Shown here: one piece after another, positions 1-6,655 of the stretch
Numbering within the stretch: position 1 is the stretch's first letter
Layout of the letters: every line of letters begins with the position of its first letter
Source: an uncultured Bacteroidota bacterium
Lineage (GTDB): Bacteria; Bacteroidota; Bacteroidia; Flavobacteriales; Schleiferiaceae
DNA length: 13,973 nt
Direction of reading: 5' to 3'
Assembly: GCA_913056475.1 (NCBI GenBank)
Contig: CAJXMS010000024.1
Span: 1-13,973, forward strand
Translations under genes and position numbers: made by a program
Notes under the pieces: generated by a model
Databases searched by the model: none
What the model saw: only the letters and a program-made list of their open reading frames with translations
Told to the model about the DNA's origin: nothing

Positions 1-100
1 GCTGGATGCGTTGACCCGCGAAAAGATGCAGGGGCTGGCCAGCGGCCAGCCCTGCAAACAGGAGGTTTACCAAAATTGCTACTCCTGTGATACGTTTCAT
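1..100 (-). CDS. 5' end of a secreted protein (partial, runs off the window)
   Basis: The minus strand from ATG at 100 stays open for 33 codons to the window edge. It encodes a typical Sec signal peptide: a start of MKRITGVA, a hydrophobic core ILVNLLFAGLAA, and then GQPLHLFAGQRIQ, with cleavage likely after the Ala-Ala-Gly region. The mature part lies outside the window, so the family cannot be named. The start is supported by its position: the upstream gene's stop (TAA, 102-100) and this ATG share one A (TAATG), a classic translational-coupling overlap. The two genes therefore probably form one operon of exported proteins. Whatever controls the upstream gene, including its homopolymer tract, could also affect this one. 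Confidence 0.72.
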   Translation of the reverse strand, partial: MKRITGVAILVNLLFAGLAAGQPLHLFAGQRIQ

Positions 101-1753
101 TAGTGCTTAACTTTTATTTTTAGTGTTTTCTCTTCTCCCTCGAAGGATAAAATGTAAAGCCCTTCAGGATAGTCTTCAACATCAAGCTGATTACCTCGTA
201 TTTGCATCGACATGCGCTGCCCCCTGGCACTGAAAACGCTGACAAGGTCCTTATCTAAGGGAAGATTTAATCTCCCAGAAACCGGATTGGGATAAACTTC
301 CAAAGGCTGGCTATTTTGGGCAACCGATCCCCTTTTCTTGACAAGACCCTGCTCATCCATGAGGTGAAGCGTAAACCACATGAAACCATCGGGTTGATAT
401 TTTCCTATACTAGCTGGATTATTATCACAGGTCCAGTTGGATTGATTGATTTCGTGTAGGTATACATCTTCCACCTCATCTACATCATAGGGTGCTTTGG
501 GATCCTGACAGGGATCGTAGGGCAATGGGGTATTGCAGGGAGTAGACGGGTCCATAAACCAACCTAGAAAATCGCCCCAAGCTTGTCCCGAAGAATTGGC
601 ACAATAGTTTTTATTCTCATCGGATCGCTCTACCGAGAAAGCGGGCCAAAAATTGGTGCTAAGGGCCCAGGTTGCCTGCCCCCAGGCCTCTATAGCCTTA
701 CAATACCGGTCGTCAATGCCCTCGGGAAACCAAAAATAGTGATTGGGGAGTACGCGGTCCATCTTACCCGTTAGCTCATCAGCTTGGGTATTTATAGAGG
801 TACTGATGTAGCGAGTAACTGAATTGTGCGTCACCGGGAAACTGGTAGTAATGATGTTCTCGTAGGACTCTACGCTTGCATAGCATCCTAGAGCAGAAGA
901 GGATAGCGTAGAATGGATCCCGTCAAGAATCAATTTGTGATCGTTGTATGCAAAATCAACATCTCTACTTCCATATTGCCAATTGGTCGACCCATAGATA
1001 TCTGAAATAAATCCTCCTACCCAGTATTCATGGTCCAGAGAAACCCAATCAAAATAGTCGCCCCTTTCCGGTGGCTCATAAGGAGCAGCTTGAAGTTTTA
1101 CCCCGTCGTCCTTTGTCCCGGATAGGTTGTTGGTGGAATTAATTTGGGTTTGACCCGGAGTATAAGACCCATTAAAGTATTTAAACAAGCGGGCCACAAA
1201 TTTGAGCACTTCCGCCCGGTATCGATCTCCCTGACTGGGATTTTGTGGATTCATTAGATCCGTTAAATCCTGGGAGCTTAACGGAGAAATACCTGGCTCA
1301 GGTTCGCAAGCTTCCCATGGCGTAGGCGCAAATTGGATGTCGCTGGTCTCGAAATTAGAGAAATTATCATCATCTCCTACAACTACCCCTAACTTTATTC
1401 CAGGCAACTGATTGCGTGTTTCCTTGAGGATTTCCCGCAAGGCTTGTTCTTCGGGACTGTCACTTGGCGAGGCATCTACTACTAAGTTGGCCCCAAAGAA
1501 AGCCAGGTAGTTCATATCGAAGGTATTGGCAGCCGAAATCATGTTATTGAACATAACACTTTGGTTGGGATTGAAATTAGCCGCAACCACTTCATCGGCC
1601 ATGTCATCCACACAGGCCACATATGCCCCCCTCGGCTTAGTATGCTGCTGGGTGTGGGTACTGTTACCTCCACTTTCTGCTGTTTGCAGAATTTGAGCGT
1701 TTAGCCCCCCCCCCTATGAATAGGAACAGGGCTGCTTTTACTGAATTTTTCAT
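100..1753 (-). CDS. Secreted T9SS-sorted protein with the reading frame broken at a G10 tract in the signal peptide
   Basis: The natural start is ATG at 1753, giving MKNSVKAALFLFI followed by a run of ten G. As written, translation then hits a stop 16 codons beyond the run. With nine G the frame continues as GGG-LNAQ-ILQTAESGG and joins the long frame, which is open from 1704 to 100, giving 550 residues. The restored N terminus is a complete signal peptide ending in LNAQ. The C-terminal ~70 residues (from LEVYPNPVSGRLNL to the KIKVKH end) are a T9SS type A sorting domain. The middle is a large domain I do not recognise with certainty. A segment FDWVSLDHEYW, about residues 190-200 counting from the internal GTG at 1620, resembles the DxxDxDxE strand of GH18-type TIM barrels, but one Asp is replaced by Ser. 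The gene is lower in GC (43% in a 60-base sample) than most neighbours. The break could be phase variation, an inactivated gene or a base-calling error. Confidence 0.75.
1705..1714 (-). repeat. G10 homopolymer (C10 on the plus strand), candidate slippage tract
   Basis: Ten consecutive C on the plus strand lie exactly between codon 13 of the signal peptide and the codons for LNAQ. Losing one base puts the start codon in frame with the 534 downstream codons. Homopolymers of this length are hotspots of slipped-strand mispairing, and also of sequencing error. Confidence 0.9.
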
Positions 1754-1779
1754 AATTAAGATGTGCTTTAAGTTCTGTT

Positions 1780-1787
1780 CAAAGTTA
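1780..1787 (-). promoter_or_regulatory. Bacteroidota-type -7 box (TAACTTTG) ahead of the phase-variable gene
   Basis: On the minus strand TAACTTTG matches the TAnnTTTG consensus of the Bacteroidota housekeeping sigma factor. It lies 26 bases upstream of the ATG at 1753, giving a short leader. No convincing TTTG -33 element is seen at the usual distance. Confidence 0.42.
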
Positions 1788-1878
1788 GCCAAACTTTTGA
1801 TTTAGCCATATTTAGCGCTTATATTTTTATTGCCTCTACTGCTCTGGCCGCAGGATTTAAATGGGTGTAGACTGCTAT

Positions 1879-2019
1879 CTACCATAGCCTGGAGTAGAAG
1901 AGCAAGCCCAGCTCCGCCTCTTCCTGGTAACGCACCTTTAATCTTACGCTATAGCTTCCATTTCCGGCCAATCTATCCAGAAATATTGGCCCCGTGCTCG
2001 GCTTCAGGCTCACCGCTAC
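1879..2019 (-). pseudogene. Possible short gene remnant in the 1754-2139 gap
   Basis: The 386-base gap between the two divergent genes holds no convincing gene. On the minus strand, 46 codons are open from 2019 to a stop at 1881-1879, including the stretch LAGNGSYSVRLKVRYQEEAE. Its alternating polar/hydrophobic pattern looks like beta strands of a real protein rather than random translation. No good start codon or family match is seen. It may be the eroded end of a lost gene, or chance. Confidence 0.2.
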
Positions 2020-2126
2020 TCAAACTTTAAAAGCTAATCTTTCCGCTTTCGATCCCCTCAAGGCAATGCATGCTTCGATATGCAGAATAATGTGGCGGAC
2101 TTCTGCTTATATTCTAAACTTGCTGC

Positions 2127-2134
2127 TAAGTTTG
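2127..2134 (+). promoter_or_regulatory. -7 box (TAAGTTTG) just before the truncated kinase start
   Basis: TAAGTTTG fits TAnnTTTG and ends five bases before the GTG at 2140. A transcript from it would be nearly leaderless. No clear -33 element was found, so this is tentative. Confidence 0.25.
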
Positions 2135-2139
2135 CAAAA

Positions 2140-2649
2140 GTGACCCCCCTCCGCCAGCCATTAGCCCACCGCGTCTTTACCCGCCAGAACCTGGGGCTGG
2201 TCTTGCTTATCGCCGCGATACCGGTCATCATTTTCTGGGCCCGGGAGGTCCTTGATGCCGGCACCGCTGCCCAGGCCTGGACACACTGGCTCAGCTCCGC
2301 GGCTTATTCCCTGCTCTTTACCGCCAGCCTCTTTTACGGCTGCTTTTCGCTTACGGTGGTGCTCAATCATTTTTTGCCCTGGGAGCGCCAGCCCTGGAAA
2401 CGCCTGGCCATCGAACTGGCGCTGCTCATCGGCTACGCCAGTGGGGTGCAGCTGCTGATCATCCTGGGCGGACGGGCCCTGGGGATTTATGAACCGCAAG
2501 CCAGCGAAAGCTTCGATGGCCGCTACGTCTTTGATCAGGTGCTCTTTGGGATTGCCATTACGGTGATCGTAGTGGCCATTTTTGAGGGGGTGTCCTTTTT
2601 TAAAAAATGCCCTAGAGGCCAGGGTACGCACTTAGGACTTTCAGGGTGA
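2140..2649 (+). pseudogene. Truncated LytS-type histidine kinase: membrane sensor only (5' duplicate of the gene at 3433)
   Basis: The first 157 codons match the N-terminal membrane part of the intact kinase at 3433-4518, from its start codon up to FEGVSFFKK. After base 2609 the frame diverges into a 13-residue tail (CPRGQGTHLGLSG) and stops. The catalytic His region and ATPase domain are missing, so this copy cannot be a kinase. I place the start at GTG 2140 because it aligns with ATG 3433. An in-frame ATG at 2080 would add 20 residues that have no counterpart in the intact copy. About four membrane segments remain. It could be a dead remnant, or could produce a membrane-only product able to pair with the intact kinase. 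Confidence 0.75.
2141..2609 (+). repeat. Direct repeat, left copy (469 bp; partner 3434-3902)
   Basis: Aligned by eye to 3434-3902 at a constant offset of 1293 with no gaps. Mismatches occur at 2145, 2146 and 2159 on the left and at 2562, 2563, 2565, 2589 and 2592 on the right, with one more at the start codon (2140). No difference was found from 2160 to 2561. Confidence 0.88.
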
Positions 2650-2688
2650 GCCCAAGTGTAGACCAAAACCCGCCTGCTCTAAGTTAGC

Positions 2689-2696
2689 TATATTTG
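2689..2696 (+). promoter_or_regulatory. -7 box (TATATTTG) for the toxin-antitoxin operon
   Basis: TATATTTG matches TAnnTTTG and ends 15 bases before the preferred mntA start at 2712, leaving a very short leader. No clear -33 element is visible. Because the intact kinase lies downstream on the same strand, this promoter might also feed it. Confidence 0.4.
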
Positions 2697-2711
2697 TACC
2701 AAATCCTCATC

Positions 2712-3008
2712 ATGACCCATAAAGCAACTATTCTGCACAGCCTAAAAAGCAAAAAATCTGATATTTCCAGATTGGGAGTCAAGTCCATTGGTTTATTTGG
2801 TTCCTATGTCAGAAGTGAACCGTCGGAAAATAGTGATATTGATCTATTGGTAGATTTTAAGCCCGAGATGGAAAACTTTGACAACTACATGGCCGTCTAT
2901 GACTTGATTGAGCAATTATTTAAGAATCATAAAATTGAGATGGTGACGAAAAACGGCTTAAGTCCTTATTTTAAATCTCATATTTTAGAGGAAGTTCAAT
3001 ATGTCTAA
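2712..3008 (+). CDS. mntA: MNT-type nucleotidyltransferase antitoxin (MntA family)
   Basis: A 98-residue minimal nucleotidyltransferase. GS at residues 30-31, followed by DID at 42-44, forms the GS-x10-DxD signature that binds metal and NTP. The third acidic position looks to be Glu in KIEMVT (residue ~76) where the family usually has Asp. MntA proteins neutralise the partner HepT by AMPylating a Tyr in its RX4HXY motif. I chose ATG 2712 over the in-frame TTG at 2694, because the latter lies inside the promoter box. The gene overlaps hepT by eight bases. Both genes are strongly AT-rich (about 32% GC in a 60-base sample) compared with the flanking kinase copies, consistent with horizontal arrival. 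Confidence 0.86.
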   Translation: MTHKATILHSLKSKKSDISRLGVKSIGLFGSYVRSEPSENSDIDLLVDFKPEMENFDNYMAVYDLIEQLFKNHKIEMVTKNGLSPYFKSHILEEVQYV

Positions 3009-3342
3009 GAACCCGTTGGAATACCTCAAACATATACGAGACGAGTGTTTCTATATTCTCACGGTAATAAAACCGGAGACAAGTAAGGCTGATTTTCTGG
3101 CTGATGAAACATTGAAGCGCGCAATCATAAGAAGCCTGGAAATTATAGGAGAAGCCACCAAAAAGATACCGGCGGATTATAAGATCAAATGGGCCATCAT
3201 TGCCTGGAAAAACATGGCCGGTATGCGCGATAGGCTCATTCACGATTATATGGGCGTCAATTATGAGATTGTTTGGGATGTAGTCAAAAATAAAATTCCC
3301 GAATTATACGAGCAAATAATAGAAGTGACTGGAAAGAAATAA
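3001..3342 (+). CDS. hepT: HEPN-domain toxin (HepT/DUF86 family)
   Basis: A 113-residue all-helical protein. MRDRLIHDYMG holds the HEPN catalytic motif RX4HXY, with Arg76, His81 and Tyr83. The conserved helix IIGEATKKIP is typical of the DUF86/HepT family. In known pairs this is the ribonuclease toxin, silenced when MntA AMPylates the Tyr; all key residues are present, so it is predicted to be active. Its ATG (3001) lies inside the last codons of mntA, indicating coupled translation with the antitoxin first. The pair sits between the two copies of the kinase 5' segment and has no visible terminator before the intact kinase 90 bases downstream. Confidence 0.88.
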   Translation: MSKNPLEYLKHIRDECFYILTVIKPETSKADFLADETLKRAIIRSLEIIGEATKKIPADYKIKWAIIAWKNMAGMRDRLIHDYMGVNYEIVWDVVKNKIPELYEQIIEVTGKK

Positions 3343-3377
3343 ACCCCATCAGTAAGGTAAAATGGGAAAGTTTGATA

Positions 3378-3430
3378 GGGCATAATGGCCTAAACCTGTC
3401 TAATCCCTAGCTTACCAACCTGATATGCCC
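3378..3430 (+). promoter_or_regulatory. Inverted repeat GGGCATA/TATGCCC upstream of the intact kinase
   Basis: GGGCATA at 3378-3384 and TATGCCC at 3424-3430 flank the kinase 5' region, the second ending two bases before ATG 3433. A possible -33 TTTG at 3371-3374 with a poor -7 match (TAAACCTG, 3391-3398) is the only promoter candidate in this gap. A regulatory role is only a suggestion. Confidence 0.2.
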
Positions 3431-3432
3431 TC

Positions 3433-4518
3433 ATGACTACCCTCCGCCAGCAATTAGCCCACCGCGTCTTTACCCGCCAGAACCTGGGGCTGGTCTTGCT
3501 TATCGCCGCGATACCGGTCATCATTTTCTGGGCCCGGGAGGTCCTTGATGCCGGCACCGCTGCCCAGGCCTGGACACACTGGCTCAGCTCCGCGGCTTAT
3601 TCCCTGCTCTTTACCGCCAGCCTCTTTTACGGCTGCTTTTCGCTTACGGTGGTGCTCAATCATTTTTTGCCCTGGGAGCGCCAGCCCTGGAAACGCCTGG
3701 CCATCGAACTGGCGCTGCTCATCGGCTACGCCAGTGGGGTGCAGCTGCTGATCATCCTGGGCGGACGGGCCCTGGGGATTTATGAACCGCAAGCCAGCGA
3801 AAGCTTCGATGGCCGCTACGTCTTTGATCAGGTGCTCTTTGGGATTGCCATTACCCTCATCGTAGTGGCCATTTTTGAGGGCGTTTCCTTTTTTAAAAAA
3901 TGGCAGGAAAGCCTTTTGCAAGCGGAGCGATTGCGGGCAGAACACCTTCAGAGCCAGTATGCCAACCTCCGGGCGCAACTGGACCCGCATTTTATGTTTA
4001 ACAGCTTAAACGTACTTTCCTCTCTCATACGCAAAGATGCCGACCAGGCCGAGGCCTACCTGGATCATTTTGCCCAGGTGTATCGAAAGGTACTGGAGAC
4101 CAAAGACGAAACCCTCATCCCCCTGAAAGAGGAAATGGCCTTCGTGGACAGCTACCTGGAGCTGCAGCGTATCCGGTTCGGATCCGCTCTGCTTTGGGAA
4201 GATCAATGCCGCCCCGATGGCGAGGAAGCGCTGCTCCCGCCTTTAAGTTTGCAAGAACTGCTCAGCAATGCCATCAAGCACAACAAGATGAGCCCACAAA
4301 AACCCTTGCAACTGAAACTGAGCCGCGAGAACGATTGGCTCTACCTGCGCAACAGCGATCAGCCCCGGGCGCCCTGGTCCGGGGGCGAAGCCTCTACCGG
4401 CACCGGCTGGGACAACCTACGGGCCCGCTACCGGCTGCTCAAGGCGCCTGCGCCCCACTTCTGGCGGGAAGACGGGTGGTTCATAGCAGCGTTGCCCCTA
4501 ATTTCCCCTGCTTCATGA
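3433..4518 (+). CDS. LytS-type sensor histidine kinase (intact copy)
   Basis: A 361-residue membrane kinase of the His_kinase (LytS/YehU) family. About four membrane segments fill residues 18-153, followed by a short helical linker. Residues 181-200 hold the phosphoacceptor motif with DPHFMFNSLN (His186), and LLSNAIKHN (Asn279) is the ATP-binding N box. GTGWDNLRARY (323-333) is the glycine-rich ATP lid. It is predicted to autophosphorylate and pass phosphate to the LytTR regulator encoded next; its ATGA overlap with that gene (4515-4518) shows coupling. Its signal is unknown. The first 470 bp duplicate the truncated copy at 2140. The 90 bases separating it from hepT contain no clear promoter of its own, so it may depend partly on the toxin-antitoxin promoter. 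Confidence 0.9.
   Translation: MTTLRQQLAHRVFTRQNLGLVLLIAAIPVIIFWAREVLDAGTAAQAWTHWLSSAAYSLLFTASLFYGCFSLTVVLNHFLPWERQPWKRLAIELALLIGYASGVQLLIILGGRALGIYEPQASESFDGRYVFDQVLFGIAITLIVVAIFEGVSFFKKWQESLLQAERLRAEHLQSQYANLRAQLDPHFMFNSLNVLSSLIRKDADQAEAYLDHFAQVYRKVLETKDETLIPLKEEMAFVDSYLELQRIRFGSALLWEDQCRPDGEEALLPPLSLQELLSNAIKHNKMSPQKPLQLKLSRENDWLYLRNSDQPRAPWSGGEASTGTGWDNLRARYRLLKAPAPHFWREDGWFIAALPLISPAS
3434..3902 (+). repeat. Direct repeat, right copy (partner 2141-2609)
   Basis: Forms the 5' part of the intact kinase. Differences from the left copy are confined to the first ~20 and last ~48 bases. Most are synonymous or conservative (Thr-Val versus Thr-Leu; Gly-Val unchanged), as expected of paralogous coding sequence rather than random decay. 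Confidence 0.88.
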
Positions 4519-5270
4519 AGTATTTTATCATCGAAGACGAGGCCCTGGCGGCGGAGAAACTGGAAGATATGGTCCGCACCTTACGCCCGGAGTGGGGGCT
4601 CCTGGGCGTCCTGGCCTCTGCCGAACAAGCCTATCAGGAGCTTAAAAGACGAGCCGCAGAGGCCGACCTCCTCTTCGTGGACATTCACTTGAGCGATGGC
4701 TATGCCTTTGATTTCCTCGAACCCCTGCAACTGGAAACGCCTCTGATCTTCACCACCGCCTACGATCGCTACGCCCTGAAGGCTTTCCGCCATTACAGCC
4801 TGGATTATCTGCTCAAACCCGTGGGAAAAGATCAACTGGAAAAGGCCCTCCAAAAGCGGGAAAATCAGACGCTAAAACCTACCGGCTCAGGCGTACACCA
4901 GCTCCGGGAAGGGATGGCGGGCCATGCCTATCTGGAAAGGCTTTTGGTTCAGCAAGGCCAGCGCCTGCGGGCCTTACCCGTGGAAAAACTGGCCCGCTTA
5001 CAAGCCTCCGGCAAAATGTGTCTCGCCGTCGATTTTGAAGGCCGGGAATACTATTTGGACCACAGCCTCCAGTACTATGCGGACCGCCTCAGCCCGAAAG
5101 CTTTTTTCCGGATCAACCGGCAAATCCTGGTGCATATCGACAGTATAGCCGAATTGATTCCCTATTCCAAGTCGCGTTATAAACTGATGCTTAAACCGCC
5201 GCTGCAGGAAGATGCCGTAGTAAGCGTGGAACGCTCCGCCCGCTTTAAGCAATGGCTGGAGGGGCGCTAA
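4515..5270 (+). CDS. LytTR-family response regulator (partner of the kinase at 3433)
   Basis: 251 residues. The receiver domain (1-115) has the acidic pocket EDE (7-9), the phosphoacceptor Asp56 in LLFVDIHL, Thr80/Thr81 and Lys101 in YLLKPVG. The LytTR DNA-binding domain occupies about 150-248 (RALPVEKLARLQASGK to the end), with the FFRINRQILVHIDSI segment typical of the family. The start ATG 4515 overlaps the kinase stop. The frame is also open 107 codons further upstream, but that part is the kinase read in the wrong frame. The gene converges on the small minus-strand gene ending at 5283, 12 bases away, with no strong terminator between them. Targets are unknown. Confidence 0.92.
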   Translation: MKYFIIEDEALAAEKLEDMVRTLRPEWGLLGVLASAEQAYQELKRRAAEADLLFVDIHLSDGYAFDFLEPLQLETPLIFTTAYDRYALKAFRHYSLDYLLKPVGKDQLEKALQKRENQTLKPTGSGVHQLREGMAGHAYLERLLVQQGQRLRALPVEKLARLQASGKMCLAVDFEGREYYLDHSLQYYADRLSPKAFFRINRQILVHIDSIAELIPYSKSRYKLMLKPPLQEDAVVSVERSARFKQWLEGR

Positions 5271-5282
5271 AGCTAGAAAAAC

Positions 5283-5444
5283 CTACAGCTTCTCGATTTT
5301 TTGGGCGATCTCTTCCGCCTGGGCGGCTACCTTATCGCTTTCGGCGCGGTTGGTGGTGGAGAGCTCGTGGCTTTTCTTAAGGAGTTTCTCGTATTGGGCC
5401 TGCAGCTTTTCTTTCTCGCTCTTTTGCTTAAATAGTCCGAACAT
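5283..5444 (-). CDS. Small Lacal_2735/DUF6435-like protein
   Basis: A 53-residue protein starting at ATG 5444 with MFGLFKQKSEKEKLQAQYEK and continuing with LLKKSHELSTTNRAES to an IEKL end. The MFGLFKxKSEKEKLxxxYEKLL...LSTTNR pattern is that of a short, highly charged, coiled-coil-like protein common in Bacteroidota and usually annotated as Lacal_2735 family. Its function is unknown. The charged helical sequence, absence of a signal peptide and absence of membrane segments suggest a cytoplasmic protein. It stands alone between the two two-component systems. I identified it from memory of the family pattern. Confidence 0.85.
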   Translation of the reverse strand: MFGLFKQKSEKEKLQAQYEKLLKKSHELSTTNRAESDKVAAQAEEIAQKIEKL

Positions 5445-5506
5445 AATATTGGGTTTGGTTATGGAACGCAGAGGTAAGGGGAAGGTTTTTTAAAGGGGCT
5501 GCCGCC

Positions 5507-5514
5507 CAAATGTA
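5507..5514 (-). promoter_or_regulatory. -7 box (TACATTTG) for the Lacal_2735-like gene
   Basis: On the minus strand TACATTTG matches TAnnTTTG and lies 62 bases ahead of ATG 5444. A leader of about 55 bases would result. No convincing -33 TTTG was seen. Confidence 0.38.
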
Positions 5515-5914
5515 ATTCGCTAAGCGACTATATGCCTACCGAATAACGGACCGGCCTGGCAGTTCAAAAGCACCCTCCGGAACAAGGCCCGAGCCGCTGG
5601 AAAAGGCCCAATCGACCTCGGAGCAGGGCCGAAACGGGCAAACCTATCGCCGCGCACGCAGCGGAATCGTCGCGCTCACAGCGTTCCATAAAATCTATAC
5701 GCCGATGACACCAGGGAAAGCTCGGGCTCGCCTAAAGCCTCACCTGCCTCACCTCCCTCACCCCAAAACCGTCCCTCTCTCCTGGAAAACACCCTTCCTC
5801 CCGCCTAAAACCCAAAAGCACAGCGGTCTCAGGTCCAGGCTCTAGCCCCCCAGCGATCAAAAGTTTGAGATCTAAGGTCTAAAATCTCCGGAATCACATT
5901 TGGCCGGCAGGCCC
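5515..5914. other. Gene-free stretch of about 400 bases with short tandem repeats
   Basis: No convincing gene on either strand. It contains a pair of 13-base direct repeats 20 bases apart (CGCGCACGCAGCG at 5651 and CGCGCTCACAGCG at 5671, two mismatches). Three tandem 9-base units related to GCCTCACCT lie at 5737-5763, the third with two changes. An imperfect palindrome (GAGAT...ATCTC) spans about 5867-5888. A minus-strand frame of 41 codons exists near 5690-5570, but it has no family resemblance. The region lies downstream of the second two-component operon and upstream of the Lacal_2735-like gene. It may be a dispersed intergenic element. Confidence 0.5.
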
Positions 5915-6655
5915 CTATACATCCAATAAGGCCTTCAAGCGCTGATACCCCGCCCGGCTTACGGGCACCTGGTCTTGATTTTGGAGGCGGGCCAGATGGT
6001 CGTTTTTGCCGTAGGGGTCGATGCGCTGCACCTGGCTCAGGTTGATCAGATGCGAGCGGTGCACCCGCAAAAATTGCTGCTCTGGCAGCCGTTCCTCGAA
6101 GTACCGGAGGGTTTTCTTTTGCATAAACTTGCCCTGCTCGGTGCGGAGGAGCACGTAATCGCCATCCGCTTCCAGGCGGATGAGCTGTTCGTAGGGGATG
6201 AGGCGAATGCGCCCGCCGTCTTTGATCACCAGGCGGTTTTGTCGCTCCCGGAGGGTTTCCGACTGCTGGACGCGCTCCGCATTTTCCTGCACCCGCTGGG
6301 GCTGGGCCAGAAACTTCTCCACGGCCTGCTGGAAGCGTTCTTCTGAAAAAGGCTTGAGCAGGTAATCTACCGCCTGGGCTTCAAAGGCCTGCAAGGCGTA
6401 CTGGTCAAAGGCGGTGGTAAAGATCACCGCCGGGCGCTCTTCTTCGAGCAGTTCCAGCAGCTCCAGGCCGCTGAGCTTGGGCATCTGGATATCCAGGAAA
6501 ACCAGATCGGGCCGGTGCTCCTGGATGGCCTTGAGACCGGCAAAACCGTCGTGGTACTGCCCCAGGAGCTCTATTTGATCGTAAGGTTCCAGGTGCTCCG
6601 CCACCAGGCCACTGGCCAGCGGCTCGTCGTCTATGATGAGGGCTTTACGCTTCAT
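5915..6655 (-). CDS. LytTR-family response regulator (second system)
   Basis: 246 residues. The receiver domain has IIDDE (acidic pair Asp9-Asp10), the phosphoacceptor Asp55 in LVFLDIQMPKLSG, Thr80/Thr81, and Lys101 in YLLKPFSEE. The LytTR domain covers about 140-245, with RLIPYEQLIRLEADGDYVLL and FLRVHRSHLINLSQVQRI, the family's most conserved parts. It overlaps the end of the kinase gene by 11 bases, so the two are coupled with the kinase first. It follows the family consensus more closely than the regulator at 4515 and is clearly a separate paralogue. Targets are unknown, and no clear terminator follows it. Confidence 0.93.
   Translation of the reverse strand: MKRKALIIDDEPLASGLVAEHLEPYDQIELLGQYHDGFAGLKAIQEHRPDLVFLDIQMPKLSGLELLELLEEERPAVIFTTAFDQYALQAFEAQAVDYLLKPFSEERFQQAVEKFLAQPQRVQENAERVQQSETLRERQNRLVIKDGGRIRLIPYEQLIRLEADGDYVLLRTEQGKFMQKKTLRYFEERLPEQQFLRVHRSHLINLSQVQRIDPYGKNDHLARLQNQDQVPVSRAGYQRLKALLDV

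Noticed and set aside
1830..2030. 66-codon plus-strand frame in the gap
   Set aside because: No family resemblance, poor composition for a protein, and the opposite strand looks at least as protein-like.
2080..2139. ATG 2080 as the start of the truncated kinase
   Set aside because: Homology with the intact copy begins at GTG 2140; the added 20 residues have no counterpart and span a promoter-like box.
4194..4514. In-frame extension upstream of the first LytTR regulator, suggesting a 358-residue protein
   Set aside because: It is the kinase gene read in another frame, gives a low-complexity basic/Pro-rich translation, and the receiver domain starts canonically at ATG 4515.
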